41,387 nt of DNA from an uncultured Caryophanales bacterium (GCA_946412015.1 CAMKGA010000013.1:1-41387), one strand, 5' to 3'. Positions 31,579 to 41,118 are shown, numbered from the stretch's first letter. Notes: generated by a model from the sequence alone, not told the origin. A program made the numbers and translations.

Positions 31579-31606
31579 AAAAAATACGTATTTCACGTAT
31601 TTTTTT
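31579..31606. terminator. rpsD terminator (bidirectional)
   Basis: AAAAAATACGT-ATTTC-ACGTATTTTTT is an 11-bp stem with A-run and T-run flanks. It serves rpsD and the convergent hypothetical gene. Confidence 0.85.
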
Positions 31607-32267
31607 ATATATTAATTATTCCTTTTATATTATGCTTTGAAAGTGTTTTTTCATACTTTACATCAGTTACAACATCATCATTACTTGGCTTTTTATTTTT
31701 AAATTCTACTTTATCTAATCTTGCTATTTTAAATGGCCCCATTTTATTTTTGTAAGACTCATTAAATTCTACGTTAAAATTAACTCTACTTAAATAATGA
31801 TTTAAATATTCAAGAATATCAATAAGTTCAAACTCCCCTATTTTATTTTCTACCCTTACATTAAATGGTAAATAATATGATAAAAGTAATAATGGGGCAA
31901 AAACTAATTCACCATCATTTATTTTAGTAAAATCAGAAAAATAAGAATAGTACTTTCTATCGTTAAAACAATCTTTAAATGATTCTCTTTGTAATATTAT
32001 ATTATCACAATACTCTACTGTTTCAATATTATCTTTATAAGCAACAGAAATAGGATTATTTCTTAATTGCTCAAATTTAAATTTATCTTCATCAATCTTT
32101 CTTATTACACCTAAATATCCAAAATATAAATTATCTAAATTGTAATAATTATTTCGTGCAACACAAATATCAAAATAATCATGTTCTTCTTTATTTACAA
32201 TTTTATTTTTGATTCCTTTAAAAAAACCTTTTTTCTCATCTTTTTTTATTATGCCTTTTATATCCAT
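31605..32267 (-). CDS. Hypothetical cytoplasmic protein
   Basis: This is a 220-residue protein with no signal peptide or membrane segment. It starts MDIKGIIKKDEKKGFFKGIK and ends in a polar KNKKPSNDDVVTDVKYEKTL tail. Middle parts are rich in aromatic residues and look globular (ELVFAPLLLLSYYLPFNVRV). I do not recognise the family. AGGAGG is well placed before the ATG at 32267; the track begins 30 bases earlier. It converges on rpsD and shares its terminator. Confidence 0.7.
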   Translation of the reverse strand: MDIKGIIKKDEKKGFFKGIKNKIVNKEEHDYFDICVARNNYYNLDNLYFGYLGVIRKIDEDKFKFEQLRNNPISVAYKDNIETVEYCDNIILQRESFKDCFNDRKYYSYFSDFTKINDGELVFAPLLLLSYYLPFNVRVENKIGEFELIDILEYLNHYLSRVNFNVEFNESYKNKMGPFKIARLDKVEFKNKKPSNDDVVTDVKYEKTLSKHNIKGIINI

Positions 32268-32304
32268 AATTTTCCTCCTGCTTATGTATGATAACAAAAA
32301 AAGA

Positions 32305-32335
32305 AAAAATAGGCAAATTTATTTGCTTATTTTTT
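32305..32335. terminator. Terminator after the small membrane ORF
   Basis: AAAAAATA-GGCAAA and TTTGC-TTATTTTTT pair around TTTA (one bulge). It has T-runs in both directions. Confidence 0.6.
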
Positions 32336-32497
32336 GCTATTAATTTTTATAATTATAAATCCTATTATAATTATTATAGGAATTAAACTAATTCCTATAA
32401 TTTTACAAATATTATTCTCTATTCTTAGTAATATAAAACTTGATACTAATAATACTAACATTATTATAAATAATATTTTAAACTTATTATTTTTCAT
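32327..32497 (-). CDS. Small two-helix membrane protein (56 aa)
   Basis: This ORF was too short for the track. The reading is MKNNKFKILFIIMLVLLVSS, then FILLRIENNI, then a second helix IIGISLIPIIIIIGFIIIKI and a SKK end. Two hydrophobic helices joined by a short polar loop, with positive ends, argue for a real membrane peptide. Its ATG overlaps the last codons of the aquaporin gene, and there is no separate ribosome site, so it would depend on coupling. A terminator follows immediately. Function unknown. Confidence 0.5.
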   Translation of the reverse strand: MKNNKFKILFIIMLVLLVSSFILLRIENNICKIIGISLIPIIIIIGFIIIKINSKK

Positions 32498-33152
32498 TTG
32501 AAACAAATTTATATGTTATTGCAGCTAGTGCAGATCCAAATAGTGGAGCTAGTATAAATAACCATACTTGTTCTAATGCTTTACCACCTAAGAATATTGC
32601 AGGTGCAAGACTACGTGCTGGGTTAACGCTTGTTCCTGTAAGTTTAATTCCAAGTAGATGAACGAATGTTAAAGCAAGACCAATTACAACTCCTGATACA
32701 GCATTATATTTTTTATCACTTGTAACACCAAGGATTGTCATAATAAATACAAATGTTAAAATTGTCTCAGTTATAAATGCACCAAACATATTTATTCCAA
32801 ATCCTCCAAACGCATTTACTCCCATTGTTGTTTCTTTAAAATCTCCCATTTTAACGTAATTGTTAATAATTAGTGCAAGCAATCCTGCTCCAGCAAGTGC
32901 ACCAAGAATTTGCGCAATTACATATTTAATAAAATCACGTCCTGTCATTTTTCCATTAATAAACATTGCAAATGATACTGCTGGATTTAAATGACATCCT
33001 GAAATATTACCAATTGCATAGCACATAACAACAACTGATAGTCCAAACGCAAGAGATGTTGCTACTATTGATGCATCAGTAAACACAGCAACTCCACATC
33101 CAAATAAAACTAGTACTAATGTACCTAAAAACTCACATACTAACTTTTTCAT
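32487..33152 (-). CDS. Aquaporin (AqpZ-like water channel)
   Basis: This is a 221-residue MIP-family channel with six hydrophobic helices. Both NPA boxes are present: GCHLNPAVSFAMF and TSVNPARSLAPAIFLG. The Arg after the second box and the NPARS context favour a water channel over a glycerol facilitator, but Firmicute members vary. AGGAGG precedes the ATG. It is 24 bases downstream of the priA start region on the same strand and followed by an overlapping small membrane ORF. Confidence 0.9.
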   Translation of the reverse strand: MKKLVCEFLGTLVLVLFGCGVAVFTDASIVATSLAFGLSVVVMCYAIGNISGCHLNPAVSFAMFINGKMTGRDFIKYVIAQILGALAGAGLLALIINNYVKMGDFKETTMGVNAFGGFGINMFGAFITETILTFVFIMTILGVTSDKKYNAVSGVVIGLALTFVHLLGIKLTGTSVNPARSLAPAIFLGGKALEQVWLFILAPLFGSALAAITYKFVSNEK

Positions 33153-33176
33153 ATCTTTCCTCCTAATTTAATTATA

Positions 33177-35321
33177 TCATATTTTTTTAGGATTTATATC
33201 TATTTCTACATTTATTTTTTTATTTAGTTTATATTTATCTACAATATACGTTATATATTTATATATACTTTCTAATTTTTTATATTTTAATATTAAATGA
33301 ATATAATATTTATTATTTATTTTATTTATATTACTACTAGGTCCTAATACTTTTATATTATATTTATCAAGATACTCTTTTATTTTTACACTTTCCTTAT
33401 ATGCTAGATTATAATCAGTACTAACAATTTTAATTAAAGTAAGATCAATATATGGTGGATAATTAAGACTTTTTCTTATTTTCATCTCTTCTTTATAAAA
33501 ACTAATATAGTCATGTATACTAGCATATTTAATACTATAATGATCTAAATTAAATCCTTGAATAATTACTTTACCATCTTTTGCTCCTCTACCGCTTCTT
33601 CCGGCTACTTGATTTAATAAATCGAATGTTCGCTCTCCGCTTCTAAAATCTGGAATATTTAGTGTAGAATCTCCATTTATAACTCCAACTAATGTTACAT
33701 CTTCAAAATCAAGTCCCTTAGCAATCATTTGCGTTCCAACTAAAATACTTGCTTCTTTATTCTTAAATTTATTTAATATTCTCGCATGACTTCCTTTTTT
33801 ACTAGTTGTATCAACATCCATTCTAAGAACGTTAACATTAAATTTTTTCTTTACTTCTTCTTCTAATTTTTCAGTACCAAGTCCAAATGAAGTAATATCT
33901 TCACTATTGCATTCTGGACACTTTTTAATTTTAAATGTTGAATAATCACAATAGTGACAATTCATTTTATTATGTGTCTTATGATATGTTAGTGGTATAT
34001 CACAATTTGGACATTTCATTACATATCCACATTCATTACAAGTAACAGTAGTTGAATACCCTCTTCTATTTAAAAGTAATATTACTTGATTATTATTACT
34101 TAAACAATTATTTATCTCATCTATTAATTTTTGTGATAATATCTTATTACCTTTTTTTATTTCATCCTTCATATCAACAAGTAAAACAGAAGGTAATTTT
34201 TTATTAATTCTATTTGGAAGTTCTAATAGTTTATATATTCCTAATTTTGCTCTTGTATAGCTTTCAATAGACGGTGTTGCACTACCTAAAATTAATGGTA
34301 TATTATTATATTTTGCTCTTTTTAAAGCAATATCTATGGCATCATATCTAGGATTATTATCTTGTTTATATGTATCTGTATGCTCTTCATCAATAATAAT
34401 TAAGCCAAGATTTTTAAAAGGTGAAAAAATACAACTACGAGCACCTATTGCAATAGAAACTTTCCCTTCTTTTATTTTTCTATATTCATCATATCTTTCA
34501 CCATCAGAAAGCCCGCTATGCATAATAGCTACATTATCACCAAATCTTTTTTTAAAGATAGATACAAACTGTGGTGTTAAACTAATCTCAGGGATAAGTA
34601 CAATAACCTCTTTATATGCAATAATATCTTCAATTATATGCATATAAACTTCTGTCTTGCCACTACCTGTTACACCATATAATAAATATGGATTAAATTT
34701 ATCTTTATCCTTAATTACTTCATTAACAACACTTTTTTGCTCTTTATTTAATACTATATTACTCTTTTCTTTTAAAATATTATCATTTAATCTATATACT
34801 TCTTTTTTTTCTTCTTTTATTACATTATTTTTAATAAGTGTTTTATATGCACTACTTGATACTTTATATATATCACTTTTTAAACTATTATTTTTTATAT
34901 TATCTATAATATTTTTCTGAGCATTAGTTTTAGGTATATAATTCTTATCTATCAAAGTAACATAAGTTTCATATTTTTTATTTATATTTGTTTTATAACT
35001 TGCTTTTAAAGCTTTTGGCAACATAGTTTGATAACAACTAATTAAACTAGATAAAGTTTTACGACTCATATATTTTCCTAAATATATTAATTCTTTTGTT
35101 AAAATTTCCTCTTCATCAACAATATCTATGATATCTTTTATTTTATATTCAGTTGGAATAGTACCTATATCCATTACAAAACCTTCTAGCTTTCTATTTC
35201 CAAATGGTACTAATACTCTAATTCCTACTATTACTTTATCTTTTAATTTTATAGGAATATTATAAGTGAATGTTTTATCTATCGCTTTAGATTTTATTTC
35301 AATAAGTACATTTGCCTGCAT
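33177..35321 (-). CDS. priA: Primosomal replication restart helicase PriA
   Basis: This is a 714-residue protein. The N-terminal DNA-binding domain (VLVPFGNRKLEGFVMDIG) is followed by the superfamily 2 helicase: Walker A GVTGSGKTEVYMHI, Walker B LIIIDEEHTDTYKQDNNPRY, GSATPS, and motifs V-VI (LVGTQMIAKGLDFEDVTLVG, VAGRSGRGAKDGKV). Four CxxC pairs (CNECGYVMKCPNC, CHYCDY, CPEC) form the zinc-binding insert. It restarts stalled forks. AGGTGG precedes the ATG. It is in the expected size range (about 730-800, here compact). Confidence 0.96.
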   Translation of the reverse strand: MQANVLIEIKSKAIDKTFTYNIPIKLKDKVIVGIRVLVPFGNRKLEGFVMDIGTIPTEYKIKDIIDIVDEEEILTKELIYLGKYMSRKTLSSLISCYQTMLPKALKASYKTNINKKYETYVTLIDKNYIPKTNAQKNIIDNIKNNSLKSDIYKVSSSAYKTLIKNNVIKEEKKEVYRLNDNILKEKSNIVLNKEQKSVVNEVIKDKDKFNPYLLYGVTGSGKTEVYMHIIEDIIAYKEVIVLIPEISLTPQFVSIFKKRFGDNVAIMHSGLSDGERYDEYRKIKEGKVSIAIGARSCIFSPFKNLGLIIIDEEHTDTYKQDNNPRYDAIDIALKRAKYNNIPLILGSATPSIESYTRAKLGIYKLLELPNRINKKLPSVLLVDMKDEIKKGNKILSQKLIDEINNCLSNNNQVILLLNRRGYSTTVTCNECGYVMKCPNCDIPLTYHKTHNKMNCHYCDYSTFKIKKCPECNSEDITSFGLGTEKLEEEVKKKFNVNVLRMDVDTTSKKGSHARILNKFKNKEASILVGTQMIAKGLDFEDVTLVGVINGDSTLNIPDFRSGERTFDLLNQVAGRSGRGAKDGKVIIQGFNLDHYSIKYASIHDYISFYKEEMKIRKSLNYPPYIDLTLIKIVSTDYNLAYKESVKIKEYLDKYNIKVLGPSSNINKINNKYYIHLILKYKKLESIYKYITYIVDKYKLNKKINVEIDINPKKI

Positions 35322-35354
35322 ATTACCACCTAACTAATTATAATATATTAAAAC

Positions 35355-35382
35355 TAAAAAAAAAACGCAAGAGTTATTGCGT
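35355..35382 (-). terminator. Terminator after the Rpn-like gene
   Basis: ACGCAA and TTGCGT pair around six bases, followed on the minus strand by nine Ts. Confidence 0.75.
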
Positions 35383-35388
35383 AATTTT

Positions 35389-36222
35389 CTAGCTTTTTAA
35401 ATTTTCTATCTGTTTTCTTGTAAGTCCAGTTATTTCAATTATGTCTTCTATAGGGTAATTCTTTTCTAACATTTTTTTTGCATCTGCTAACTTACCTTGT
35501 TCAATTCCTTGTTCAATACCTTGTTCAATACCTTCTTCGATATATCCATTTCTAAGTTTAATTCTATCTTCTTCATCGGTAAATAATTGATGAAATTTAT
35601 TATCTTTATTAAGACTATCTATATCATTTACTATTTTATCCATATAATCATCATCCTTAATATTTAATAAATCTTCTTTTTCCATTCCTACTATTAGTAT
35701 ATCTTTATACTTATTATAGTATTCCTTTGATTTATTTTTATTATACCATTCGTATATAAAATAATCAACATTTATATCGATAGTCTTTATCATATCTGTT
35801 AGTATTTTTCTATCGTTTATATCTCGATATTCATATATACTTATTCCTTTTTTATTTTTTCCTTGAAAGATAAAATTAATTTGAATATGTTGATCAATTG
35901 TTTTATATGATACATCCTTATCAGTATCAGATACTAAAGCACTACATAGATATAAGAAGTTTCTATTTTTAATATTTATACTATAATCACTATTAATTTC
36001 TATATTAATTACTTTATCATTAGTTTTAACTAATATATCTATTATTTTATTTTTTATATAGAGTCTATCTTTTGTAAGTTCACTATTTCTTATATCTAGT
36101 GTTTCAATTTTAAAACTACTATCTACATGATGCATTATATTTGTTAGAAATATCTTTAATAGTTCTTTATCCCTATAGAATACATTTTTAAATACTGGAT
36201 CATACTTTAAAGTATAATACAT
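35389..36222 (-). CDS. Rpn / PD-(D/E)XK nuclease-family transposase-like protein
   Basis: This is about 277 residues. The N-terminal 200 residues fit the Rpn/transposase_31-like PD-(D/E)XK family: YDPVFKNVFYRDKELLKIFL, then the catalytic D..E pattern IIDILVKTNDKVINIEIN. The C-terminus has tandem EGIEQGIEQGIEQGK, then a small helical tail LEKNYPIEDIIEITGLTRKQ. Rpn proteins promote recA-independent recombination and some act in phage defence. I use the ATG following GGGAGG; the track starts at an upstream TTG. It is monocistronic between terminators. Confidence 0.8.
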   Translation of the reverse strand: MYYTLKYDPVFKNVFYRDKELLKIFLTNIMHHVDSSFKIETLDIRNSELTKDRLYIKNKIIDILVKTNDKVINIEINSDYSINIKNRNFLYLCSALVSDTDKDVSYKTIDQHIQINFIFQGKNKKGISIYEYRDINDRKILTDMIKTIDINVDYFIYEWYNKNKSKEYYNKYKDILIVGMEKEDLLNIKDDDYMDKIVNDIDSLNKDNKFHQLFTDEEDRIKLRNGYIEEGIEQGIEQGIEQGKLADAKKMLEKNYPIEDIIEITGLTRKQIENLKS

Positions 36223-36280
36223 ACTACCTCCCTTCAATTATAATATTCGATAAAATTTTTCAAAATCCTTTTTATTACAT

Positions 36281-36309
36281 AAAAAAATTAACATCAATTA
36301 TGATGTTAA
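36281..36309 (-). terminator. Terminator of the leuA-pgi-phosphohexomutase operon
   Basis: TTAACATCA-ATTA-TGATGTTAA is a perfect 9-bp stem followed on the minus strand by TTTTTTT. Confidence 0.85.
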
Positions 36310-36321
36310 CTTCTTTTATAA

Positions 36322-37674
36322 TTATATATCCATATTTTCTATTACTTGCATAAATTCATTTTTTATTTCAGATAATCTCTCTTTAGTATTAGATTCAAAT
36401 CTTATTGTAAGTATTGGTGTTGTGTTACTTCCTCTAACAAGAGCAAAGCCATCATTAAATTCTACTCTAATACCATCTATATCTATATAATTATATCCTT
36501 TACTTATAACATAATCTTTTATTTTATTTATATATTTATCTTTATTATCTATATTTATTGGATATTCTATATATTCATTTTCATAATGATTAAAAGTACT
36601 AAGTAAATCACTTAACTTATAATCTACATTCGATAACATTTCAATTAATCTAACTGCAGCATATATTCCATCATCAAACCCAGGCCATCTATCTCTAAAG
36701 AAAATATGTCCTGAATATTCTCCACCTAAAATGTAATTATTTTCTTTCATTTCTTTATTAGTATATGATGAACCTGTTTTACAAATACAAGGTTTAATAT
36801 TATTATCATTACAAGCATCTATAAGCATTTTAGAGCATTTAACATCAAATAATAATTTATCTAAGTTATCTTTCATATATGTACTTAAGAGTGCAAGATA
36901 ATAATCAGCTGTATAGTATTTACCTAAATTATCAACAAAACCTACTCTATCCGCATCTCCATCAAAAGAAACACCTAAATCACAATTAAGTTCAACAACC
37001 TTTTTTCTTAAGTCTTTCATATTTTCTTCTTTTGAAGGGTCTGGATGATGGTTTGGAAAATTGCCATCAGAATCGCAATAAATATAAATAGGGTCTATAT
37101 TTAAATTATCAAATACATCTTTAGCAATCACACTTGCTGTACCATTGCCACAATCAATAGCCACTTTAAGTTTTCTTTTTATATCAATAGAATCTTTTAT
37201 TAATGCTAGATAATCTTCTTTTACATTATAGTCAATTATACTTCCTTTTCCACTCAAAAATTCTTCTTTTTTTATAAAGTCTCTAAGCTCTCTTATTTTT
37301 TCTCCATAAGCATTTCCTATATTATCAAAAGAAACTTTATATCCATTATATTCTTTTGGATTGTGACTTGCTGTAACCATTATGCCTGTATCAAGTCCTA
37401 ATTTATATTTAGCGCAATAAAGCATTGGTGTTGTAACAAGTCCTAAATTTATAACATCTACTCCACTTGATATTAAACCCTTAATTAATTTATCTGTTAA
37501 GTAATTACTTGATAATCTATTATCGCATCCAACAACTACTTTACTATAACCCTTAATTTGTATAAAAGAACCAAACCCTAATCCTATTTTATAACTAACA
37601 TCTGGAGTTATCTCATCTCCAACTATTCCTCTTAAATCATATTCTTTAAATAAACTATCTTTTATATTTACCAT
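36322..37674 (-). CDS. Phosphomannomutase / phosphoglucomutase
   Basis: This is a 450-residue alpha-D-phosphohexomutase. FKEYDLRGIVGDEITPDVSY starts the family; the catalytic serine loop is GIMVTASHNPKEYNGYK, the metal loop is VSFDGDADRVG, the sugar-binding loop GGEYSGHIFF, and the phosphate loop RGSNTTPILTIRFE. It converts glucose-1-P or mannose-1-P to the 6-phosphate. Its ATG shares one base with the pgi stop (TAATG), so translation is coupled; with pgi it links glycolysis to sugar-nucleotide supply. Confidence 0.92.
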   Translation of the reverse strand: MVNIKDSLFKEYDLRGIVGDEITPDVSYKIGLGFGSFIQIKGYSKVVVGCDNRLSSNYLTDKLIKGLISSGVDVINLGLVTTPMLYCAKYKLGLDTGIMVTASHNPKEYNGYKVSFDNIGNAYGEKIRELRDFIKKEEFLSGKGSIIDYNVKEDYLALIKDSIDIKRKLKVAIDCGNGTASVIAKDVFDNLNIDPIYIYCDSDGNFPNHHPDPSKEENMKDLRKKVVELNCDLGVSFDGDADRVGFVDNLGKYYTADYYLALLSTYMKDNLDKLLFDVKCSKMLIDACNDNNIKPCICKTGSSYTNKEMKENNYILGGEYSGHIFFRDRWPGFDDGIYAAVRLIEMLSNVDYKLSDLLSTFNHYENEYIEYPINIDNKDKYINKIKDYVISKGYNYIDIDGIRVEFNDGFALVRGSNTTPILTIRFESNTKERLSEIKNEFMQVIENMDI

Positions 37675-38846
37675 TATATACTCTCCCTTATCAATCTTTT
37701 ATATTCATTTACTCCTGGTTGATTATATGGATTTATTCCCATTAAATATCCACCTATTGCACAACTAACCATAAAAAAGTAAATTAAGTTCCCTATATTT
37801 TTTTCATTTAATCTATCCATATTTATTATAATACTAGGCATTTTATATGACTTTGCAATATTAAGCATAGCTATATTATTAATTTTATTAAGAGATTTAT
37901 CTAAAATTTTAACATCTTTATTATTAACAACATTTATAACTGTTGAAAAAAATATATTTTCTCCTTCATTAAAATATTGTCCTAAAGAATGCATATCTCT
38001 TGTATTAAATACACTTATAGGAAAAATTCCAGATTTTTTCTTTCCTTGTGTTTCTGCAAATAATTGTTTTAACCACTCATTAAAGTATATAAATCTCTCA
38101 TCATAAATAGTAAATGCTTCTATTTTTTTCCCATCTTTATAAAGCATATCTCTAATTACTGCATATATAAAACATTTCTCTATATTTTTTGCTCCTAATC
38201 TATAACCCTCTAATAATTTTATTATATCTACTCCACTTACTGCCATAGGAAGTAATCCTACTGCAGTTAAAAGTGAATATCTTCCACTTATATCAGGTAT
38301 ATTAAATTTCATATAATTATTCTTTTTGGCAATATTTAAAAGTTTACCTGTTTTTTTATTTGTAGTAACAATAATTCTTTTTCTAAGTTCTTTATCACTA
38401 TACTTATCTTTCATAAATTCTAAAACTTTAGAAAAAGTATAATTAATCTCTAAAGTATTACCACTTTTACTAATTACATTTACAATTACTTTCTTATTTT
38501 TTATATATTCTAGAATGTTAGCTAAATTATTACTATCAAAACTATACCCTGTATATATAATTTCAATATCTTTCTTAAGTTTATTTTCGAAAAGCGAAAC
38601 AATTGCTTTACTACCCATATAGGACCCACCAACACCTATAACCAAGAATACATCACAATTGTTTTTTATAAATTTACTAACACGTATTATTTTATCGATT
38701 TCTTTATCTGTAATACATTTATCAATATTAATAAATTTATCTGGTCCTTCTTCTTTTTTTAATCTTTCTTTGATTTTATGAATATAAAGATTATAATCAT
38801 TAATACCATCTATATCCATAAATGTTTTAAAATCATATTTAATCAT
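37674..38846 (-). CDS. pgi: Glucose-6-phosphate isomerase, compact form
   Basis: This is about 390 residues, shorter than the usual 440-450. The family blocks are all present: FLVIGVGGSYMGSKAIVSLF, NVISKSGNTLEINYTFSKVL, the catalytic Glu block FAETQGKKKSGIFPIS, His in MHSLGQYFNEG, and Lys in NPYNQPGVNEYKRL. It interconverts glucose-6-P and fructose-6-P. I choose the ATG at 38846; the track's start is a TTG six bases upstream that overlaps the preceding stop and is closer to GGAG, so the start is not settled. It is third in the leuA operon and coupled to the phosphohexomutase. Confidence 0.9.
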   Translation of the reverse strand: MIKYDFKTFMDIDGINDYNLYIHKIKERLKKEEGPDKFINIDKCITDKEIDKIIRVSKFIKNNCDVFLVIGVGGSYMGSKAIVSLFENKLKKDIEIIYTGYSFDSNNLANILEYIKNKKVIVNVISKSGNTLEINYTFSKVLEFMKDKYSDKELRKRIIVTTNKKTGKLLNIAKKNNYMKFNIPDISGRYSLLTAVGLLPMAVSGVDIIKLLEGYRLGAKNIEKCFIYAVIRDMLYKDGKKIEAFTIYDERFIYFNEWLKQLFAETQGKKKSGIFPISVFNTRDMHSLGQYFNEGENIFFSTVINVVNNKDVKILDKSLNKINNIAMLNIAKSYKMPSIIINMDRLNEKNIGNLIYFFMVSCAIGGYLMGINPYNQPGVNEYKRLIRESI

Positions 38847-38848
38847 AA

Positions 38849-39895
38849 TCAAAATACTCCTATATTCTCACTAAAATTTTTAAAAATATCTATTGTATCT
38901 GTAATTATTTTTTTTATAAGTTCATCATCTAATGATTTAATTTCATTTCTTAAATCTAATATAAAACCTCTAATTATTTCATATTCACTACTTATTATCT
39001 CATCATCATTGTGTAATGCTTTATAATTTTTAGCAAAATGACTCATAGTATGAATTATGGAATTATGTTTTATTTTTTCAAGACTAATTTCACTTATTCT
39101 ATTATTTGATAATTTATTATTTATAATAATATCTAAATAACTATCTACTGAATTATTTAAATCTTTTAACATATTATATTCTAATAAAATACTATTATTT
39201 TCTAAATTAATATTTATATCTTTTTGATATGATATTAACATATAATTTTTAGCTATTTCATATGTATGATATAAATTATCTAAATCAAGTGATATCATTT
39301 CAAATAAATATGTCATATAACATCTTATTGCATCTTTATTCTTAATAATATTTTTTAATTCAATTTCATATTTATCTTTTTTATTATAAGATAAATAATC
39401 TATTTCTACTTTATCTAAATTATTTATTTTATACTTAAGCGTATTAACAAGCATATCCTTATCAAATTTATTTATGGTAAGTGAATTAATATCGTTACTT
39501 ATTCTATCAATTTCTATAGTAAGTTTTCCTATATTATCTGCATTTCTAATTAAATATTTATTTATTTTTTCTTCTGCTTCTATCTTTTTTATATCTATTT
39601 TTTCTGTAAGTGATTTTACTATATTTATTTTCTTTTTTAAAAGTGCAAAATTTTGATTTTCTAAAATATTTTTTTTATCTATATAATAATTTAATTCTTT
39701 TTTTAAACTATCACGTGTTTCTATATCTTTTTCTTTACTTTTTTCAAATGTTAGTATATCTATATATAATTTTCTTATATCAATTAGTTTAAGTATTACT
39801 TCTTGATCTAAGTATTTATTAAAAAAGGATTTGTTAATGCTATCAATTTTATTTTCATTATTATTTTTAAATATATCTTCTAATATAGTAAACAC
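38849..39895 (-). CDS. Coiled-coil protein of unknown function
   Basis: This is about 348 residues, helical throughout. Long charged heptad stretches run over residues 40-170 (SLKKELNYYIDKKNILENQN, KIDIKKIEAEEKINKYLI), with no membrane segment or signal. No family recognised. I place the start at a GTG (MFTILEDIFK) because GAGGTGG lies five bases upstream of it; the track begins at a GTG nine bases earlier which lacks a site. It ends two bases before the preferred pgi ATG. Its place inside a leuA-pgi operon is odd. Confidence 0.65.
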   Translation of the reverse strand: MFTILEDIFKNNNENKIDSINKSFFNKYLDQEVILKLIDIRKLYIDILTFEKSKEKDIETRDSLKKELNYYIDKKNILENQNFALLKKKINIVKSLTEKIDIKKIEAEEKINKYLIRNADNIGKLTIEIDRISNDINSLTINKFDKDMLVNTLKYKINNLDKVEIDYLSYNKKDKYEIELKNIIKNKDAIRCYMTYLFEMISLDLDNLYHTYEIAKNYMLISYQKDININLENNSILLEYNMLKDLNNSVDSYLDIIINNKLSNNRISEISLEKIKHNSIIHTMSHFAKNYKALHNDDEIISSEYEIIRGFILDLRNEIKSLDDELIKKIITDTIDIFKNFSENIGVF

Positions 39896-39944
39896 GCATT
39901 CCACCTCTATAATAAGAATACCATATTTTTAGAATTTATACAAT

Positions 39945-41102
39945 TTATTTTTTTGTCATTCTTTTTGTAATAATCTTTTCAAGCGTTTCATCATTGATAC
40001 TAGAATTATTAGTAAAATATTGTTTTACATCATTTAAAATACTGCTAATATCATATTTTGAGATATCATAATTCATTTTTTCCATTTTATTTATAATGGC
40101 ATTCTTTCCAGAATGAATACCTATTACTATGTTATCTGTATAAACGCCATAATCTTTAGGATTTATTATTTCATATGTTTGCTTATTATTTATTACCCCT
40201 GCTTGATGAATTCCTGCTTCATGTTTAAATGCATTAGCTCCTACTATTGGTTTATTATTTTGTACATATGAATTTGTAATTTCTTGAACACATTTACTTA
40301 TTTCCATTATCATTTTTTTATTAATTGTAGTTTTCGCTTTAAAGTAATCGTATCTTGTATCAAGAGAAGCAACAATCTCTTCTAATGCAGCATTTCCAGC
40401 TCGCTCTCCTATACCGTTAATTGTACATTCTACTTGATCTGCACCTAGAATAATAGCAGATAGCGAATTAATGGTTGCTAAACCTAAATCATTATGACAA
40501 TGAACAGATAAACATACATCATTAATATACTTACTATTTTTTTTAATATATTTTAAAAATTTCATAAATTCAAATGGTACTGTATATCCTACAGTATCTG
40601 GTATATTTATTGTAGTTGCACCAGAACTAATTGCAATATCTATTATTTCTACTGCAAAATCTTTATCAGTTCTTGTTGCATCTTCTAGTGAAAATTCTAT
40701 ATCATCACACTTACTTTTAGCATAACTAACATATTTTTTTACAATTTTTTTTATTTCTTCTTTATTCTTTTTTAATTTATATTTCATATGAATATCTGAT
40801 GTAGCTATAAATGTATGTATTCTTTTATTTTTAGCATCTTTTATAGCTTCATAAGCTAAATCTATATCATTTTTATTACAACGTGCAAGTGATGTAACAG
40901 TACTATTATTTACTACTTTAGATATTTCTTTTATTGCCTCAAAATCATTTTGACTGCTAGCAGCAAACCCTGCTTCTATTATATCTACCCCCATCATATC
41001 AAGTTTTTTTGCAAGGGTAACTTTTTCATTAATGCTCATAGAGCACCCTGGTGATTGTTCACCATCTCTAAGTGTTGTATCAAATATTTTTATTTTTCTC
41101 AT
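39945..41102 (-). CDS. leuA: 2-isopropylmalate synthase, without regulatory domain
   Basis: This is 385 residues. The DRE-TIM barrel is complete: FDTTLRDGEQSPGCSMSINE, IEAGFAASSQNDFEAI, LSVHCHNDLGLATINS (metal His pair), and GIGERAGNAALEEIVASLDT. The accessory segment GANAFKHEAGIHQAGV is also present. Full-length LeuA has about 500-550 residues, with a C-terminal leucine-binding domain; that is missing here, so end-product feedback by that route is unlikely. It condenses acetyl-CoA and 2-ketoisovalerate. Homocitrate or citramalate synthase is possible on sequence alone, but the Leu-codon-rich leader favours LeuA. I use the ATG behind GGAGGAG; the track starts 18 bases earlier. Confidence 0.88.
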   Translation of the reverse strand: MRKIKIFDTTLRDGEQSPGCSMSINEKVTLAKKLDMMGVDIIEAGFAASSQNDFEAIKEISKVVNNSTVTSLARCNKNDIDLAYEAIKDAKNKRIHTFIATSDIHMKYKLKKNKEEIKKIVKKYVSYAKSKCDDIEFSLEDATRTDKDFAVEIIDIAISSGATTINIPDTVGYTVPFEFMKFLKYIKKNSKYINDVCLSVHCHNDLGLATINSLSAIILGADQVECTINGIGERAGNAALEEIVASLDTRYDYFKAKTTINKKMIMEISKCVQEITNSYVQNNKPIVGANAFKHEAGIHQAGVINNKQTYEIINPKDYGVYTDNIVIGIHSGKNAIINKMEKMNYDISKYDISSILNDVKQYFTNNSSINDETLEKIITKRMTKK

Positions 41103-41118
41103 AATCTCTCCTCCATAC

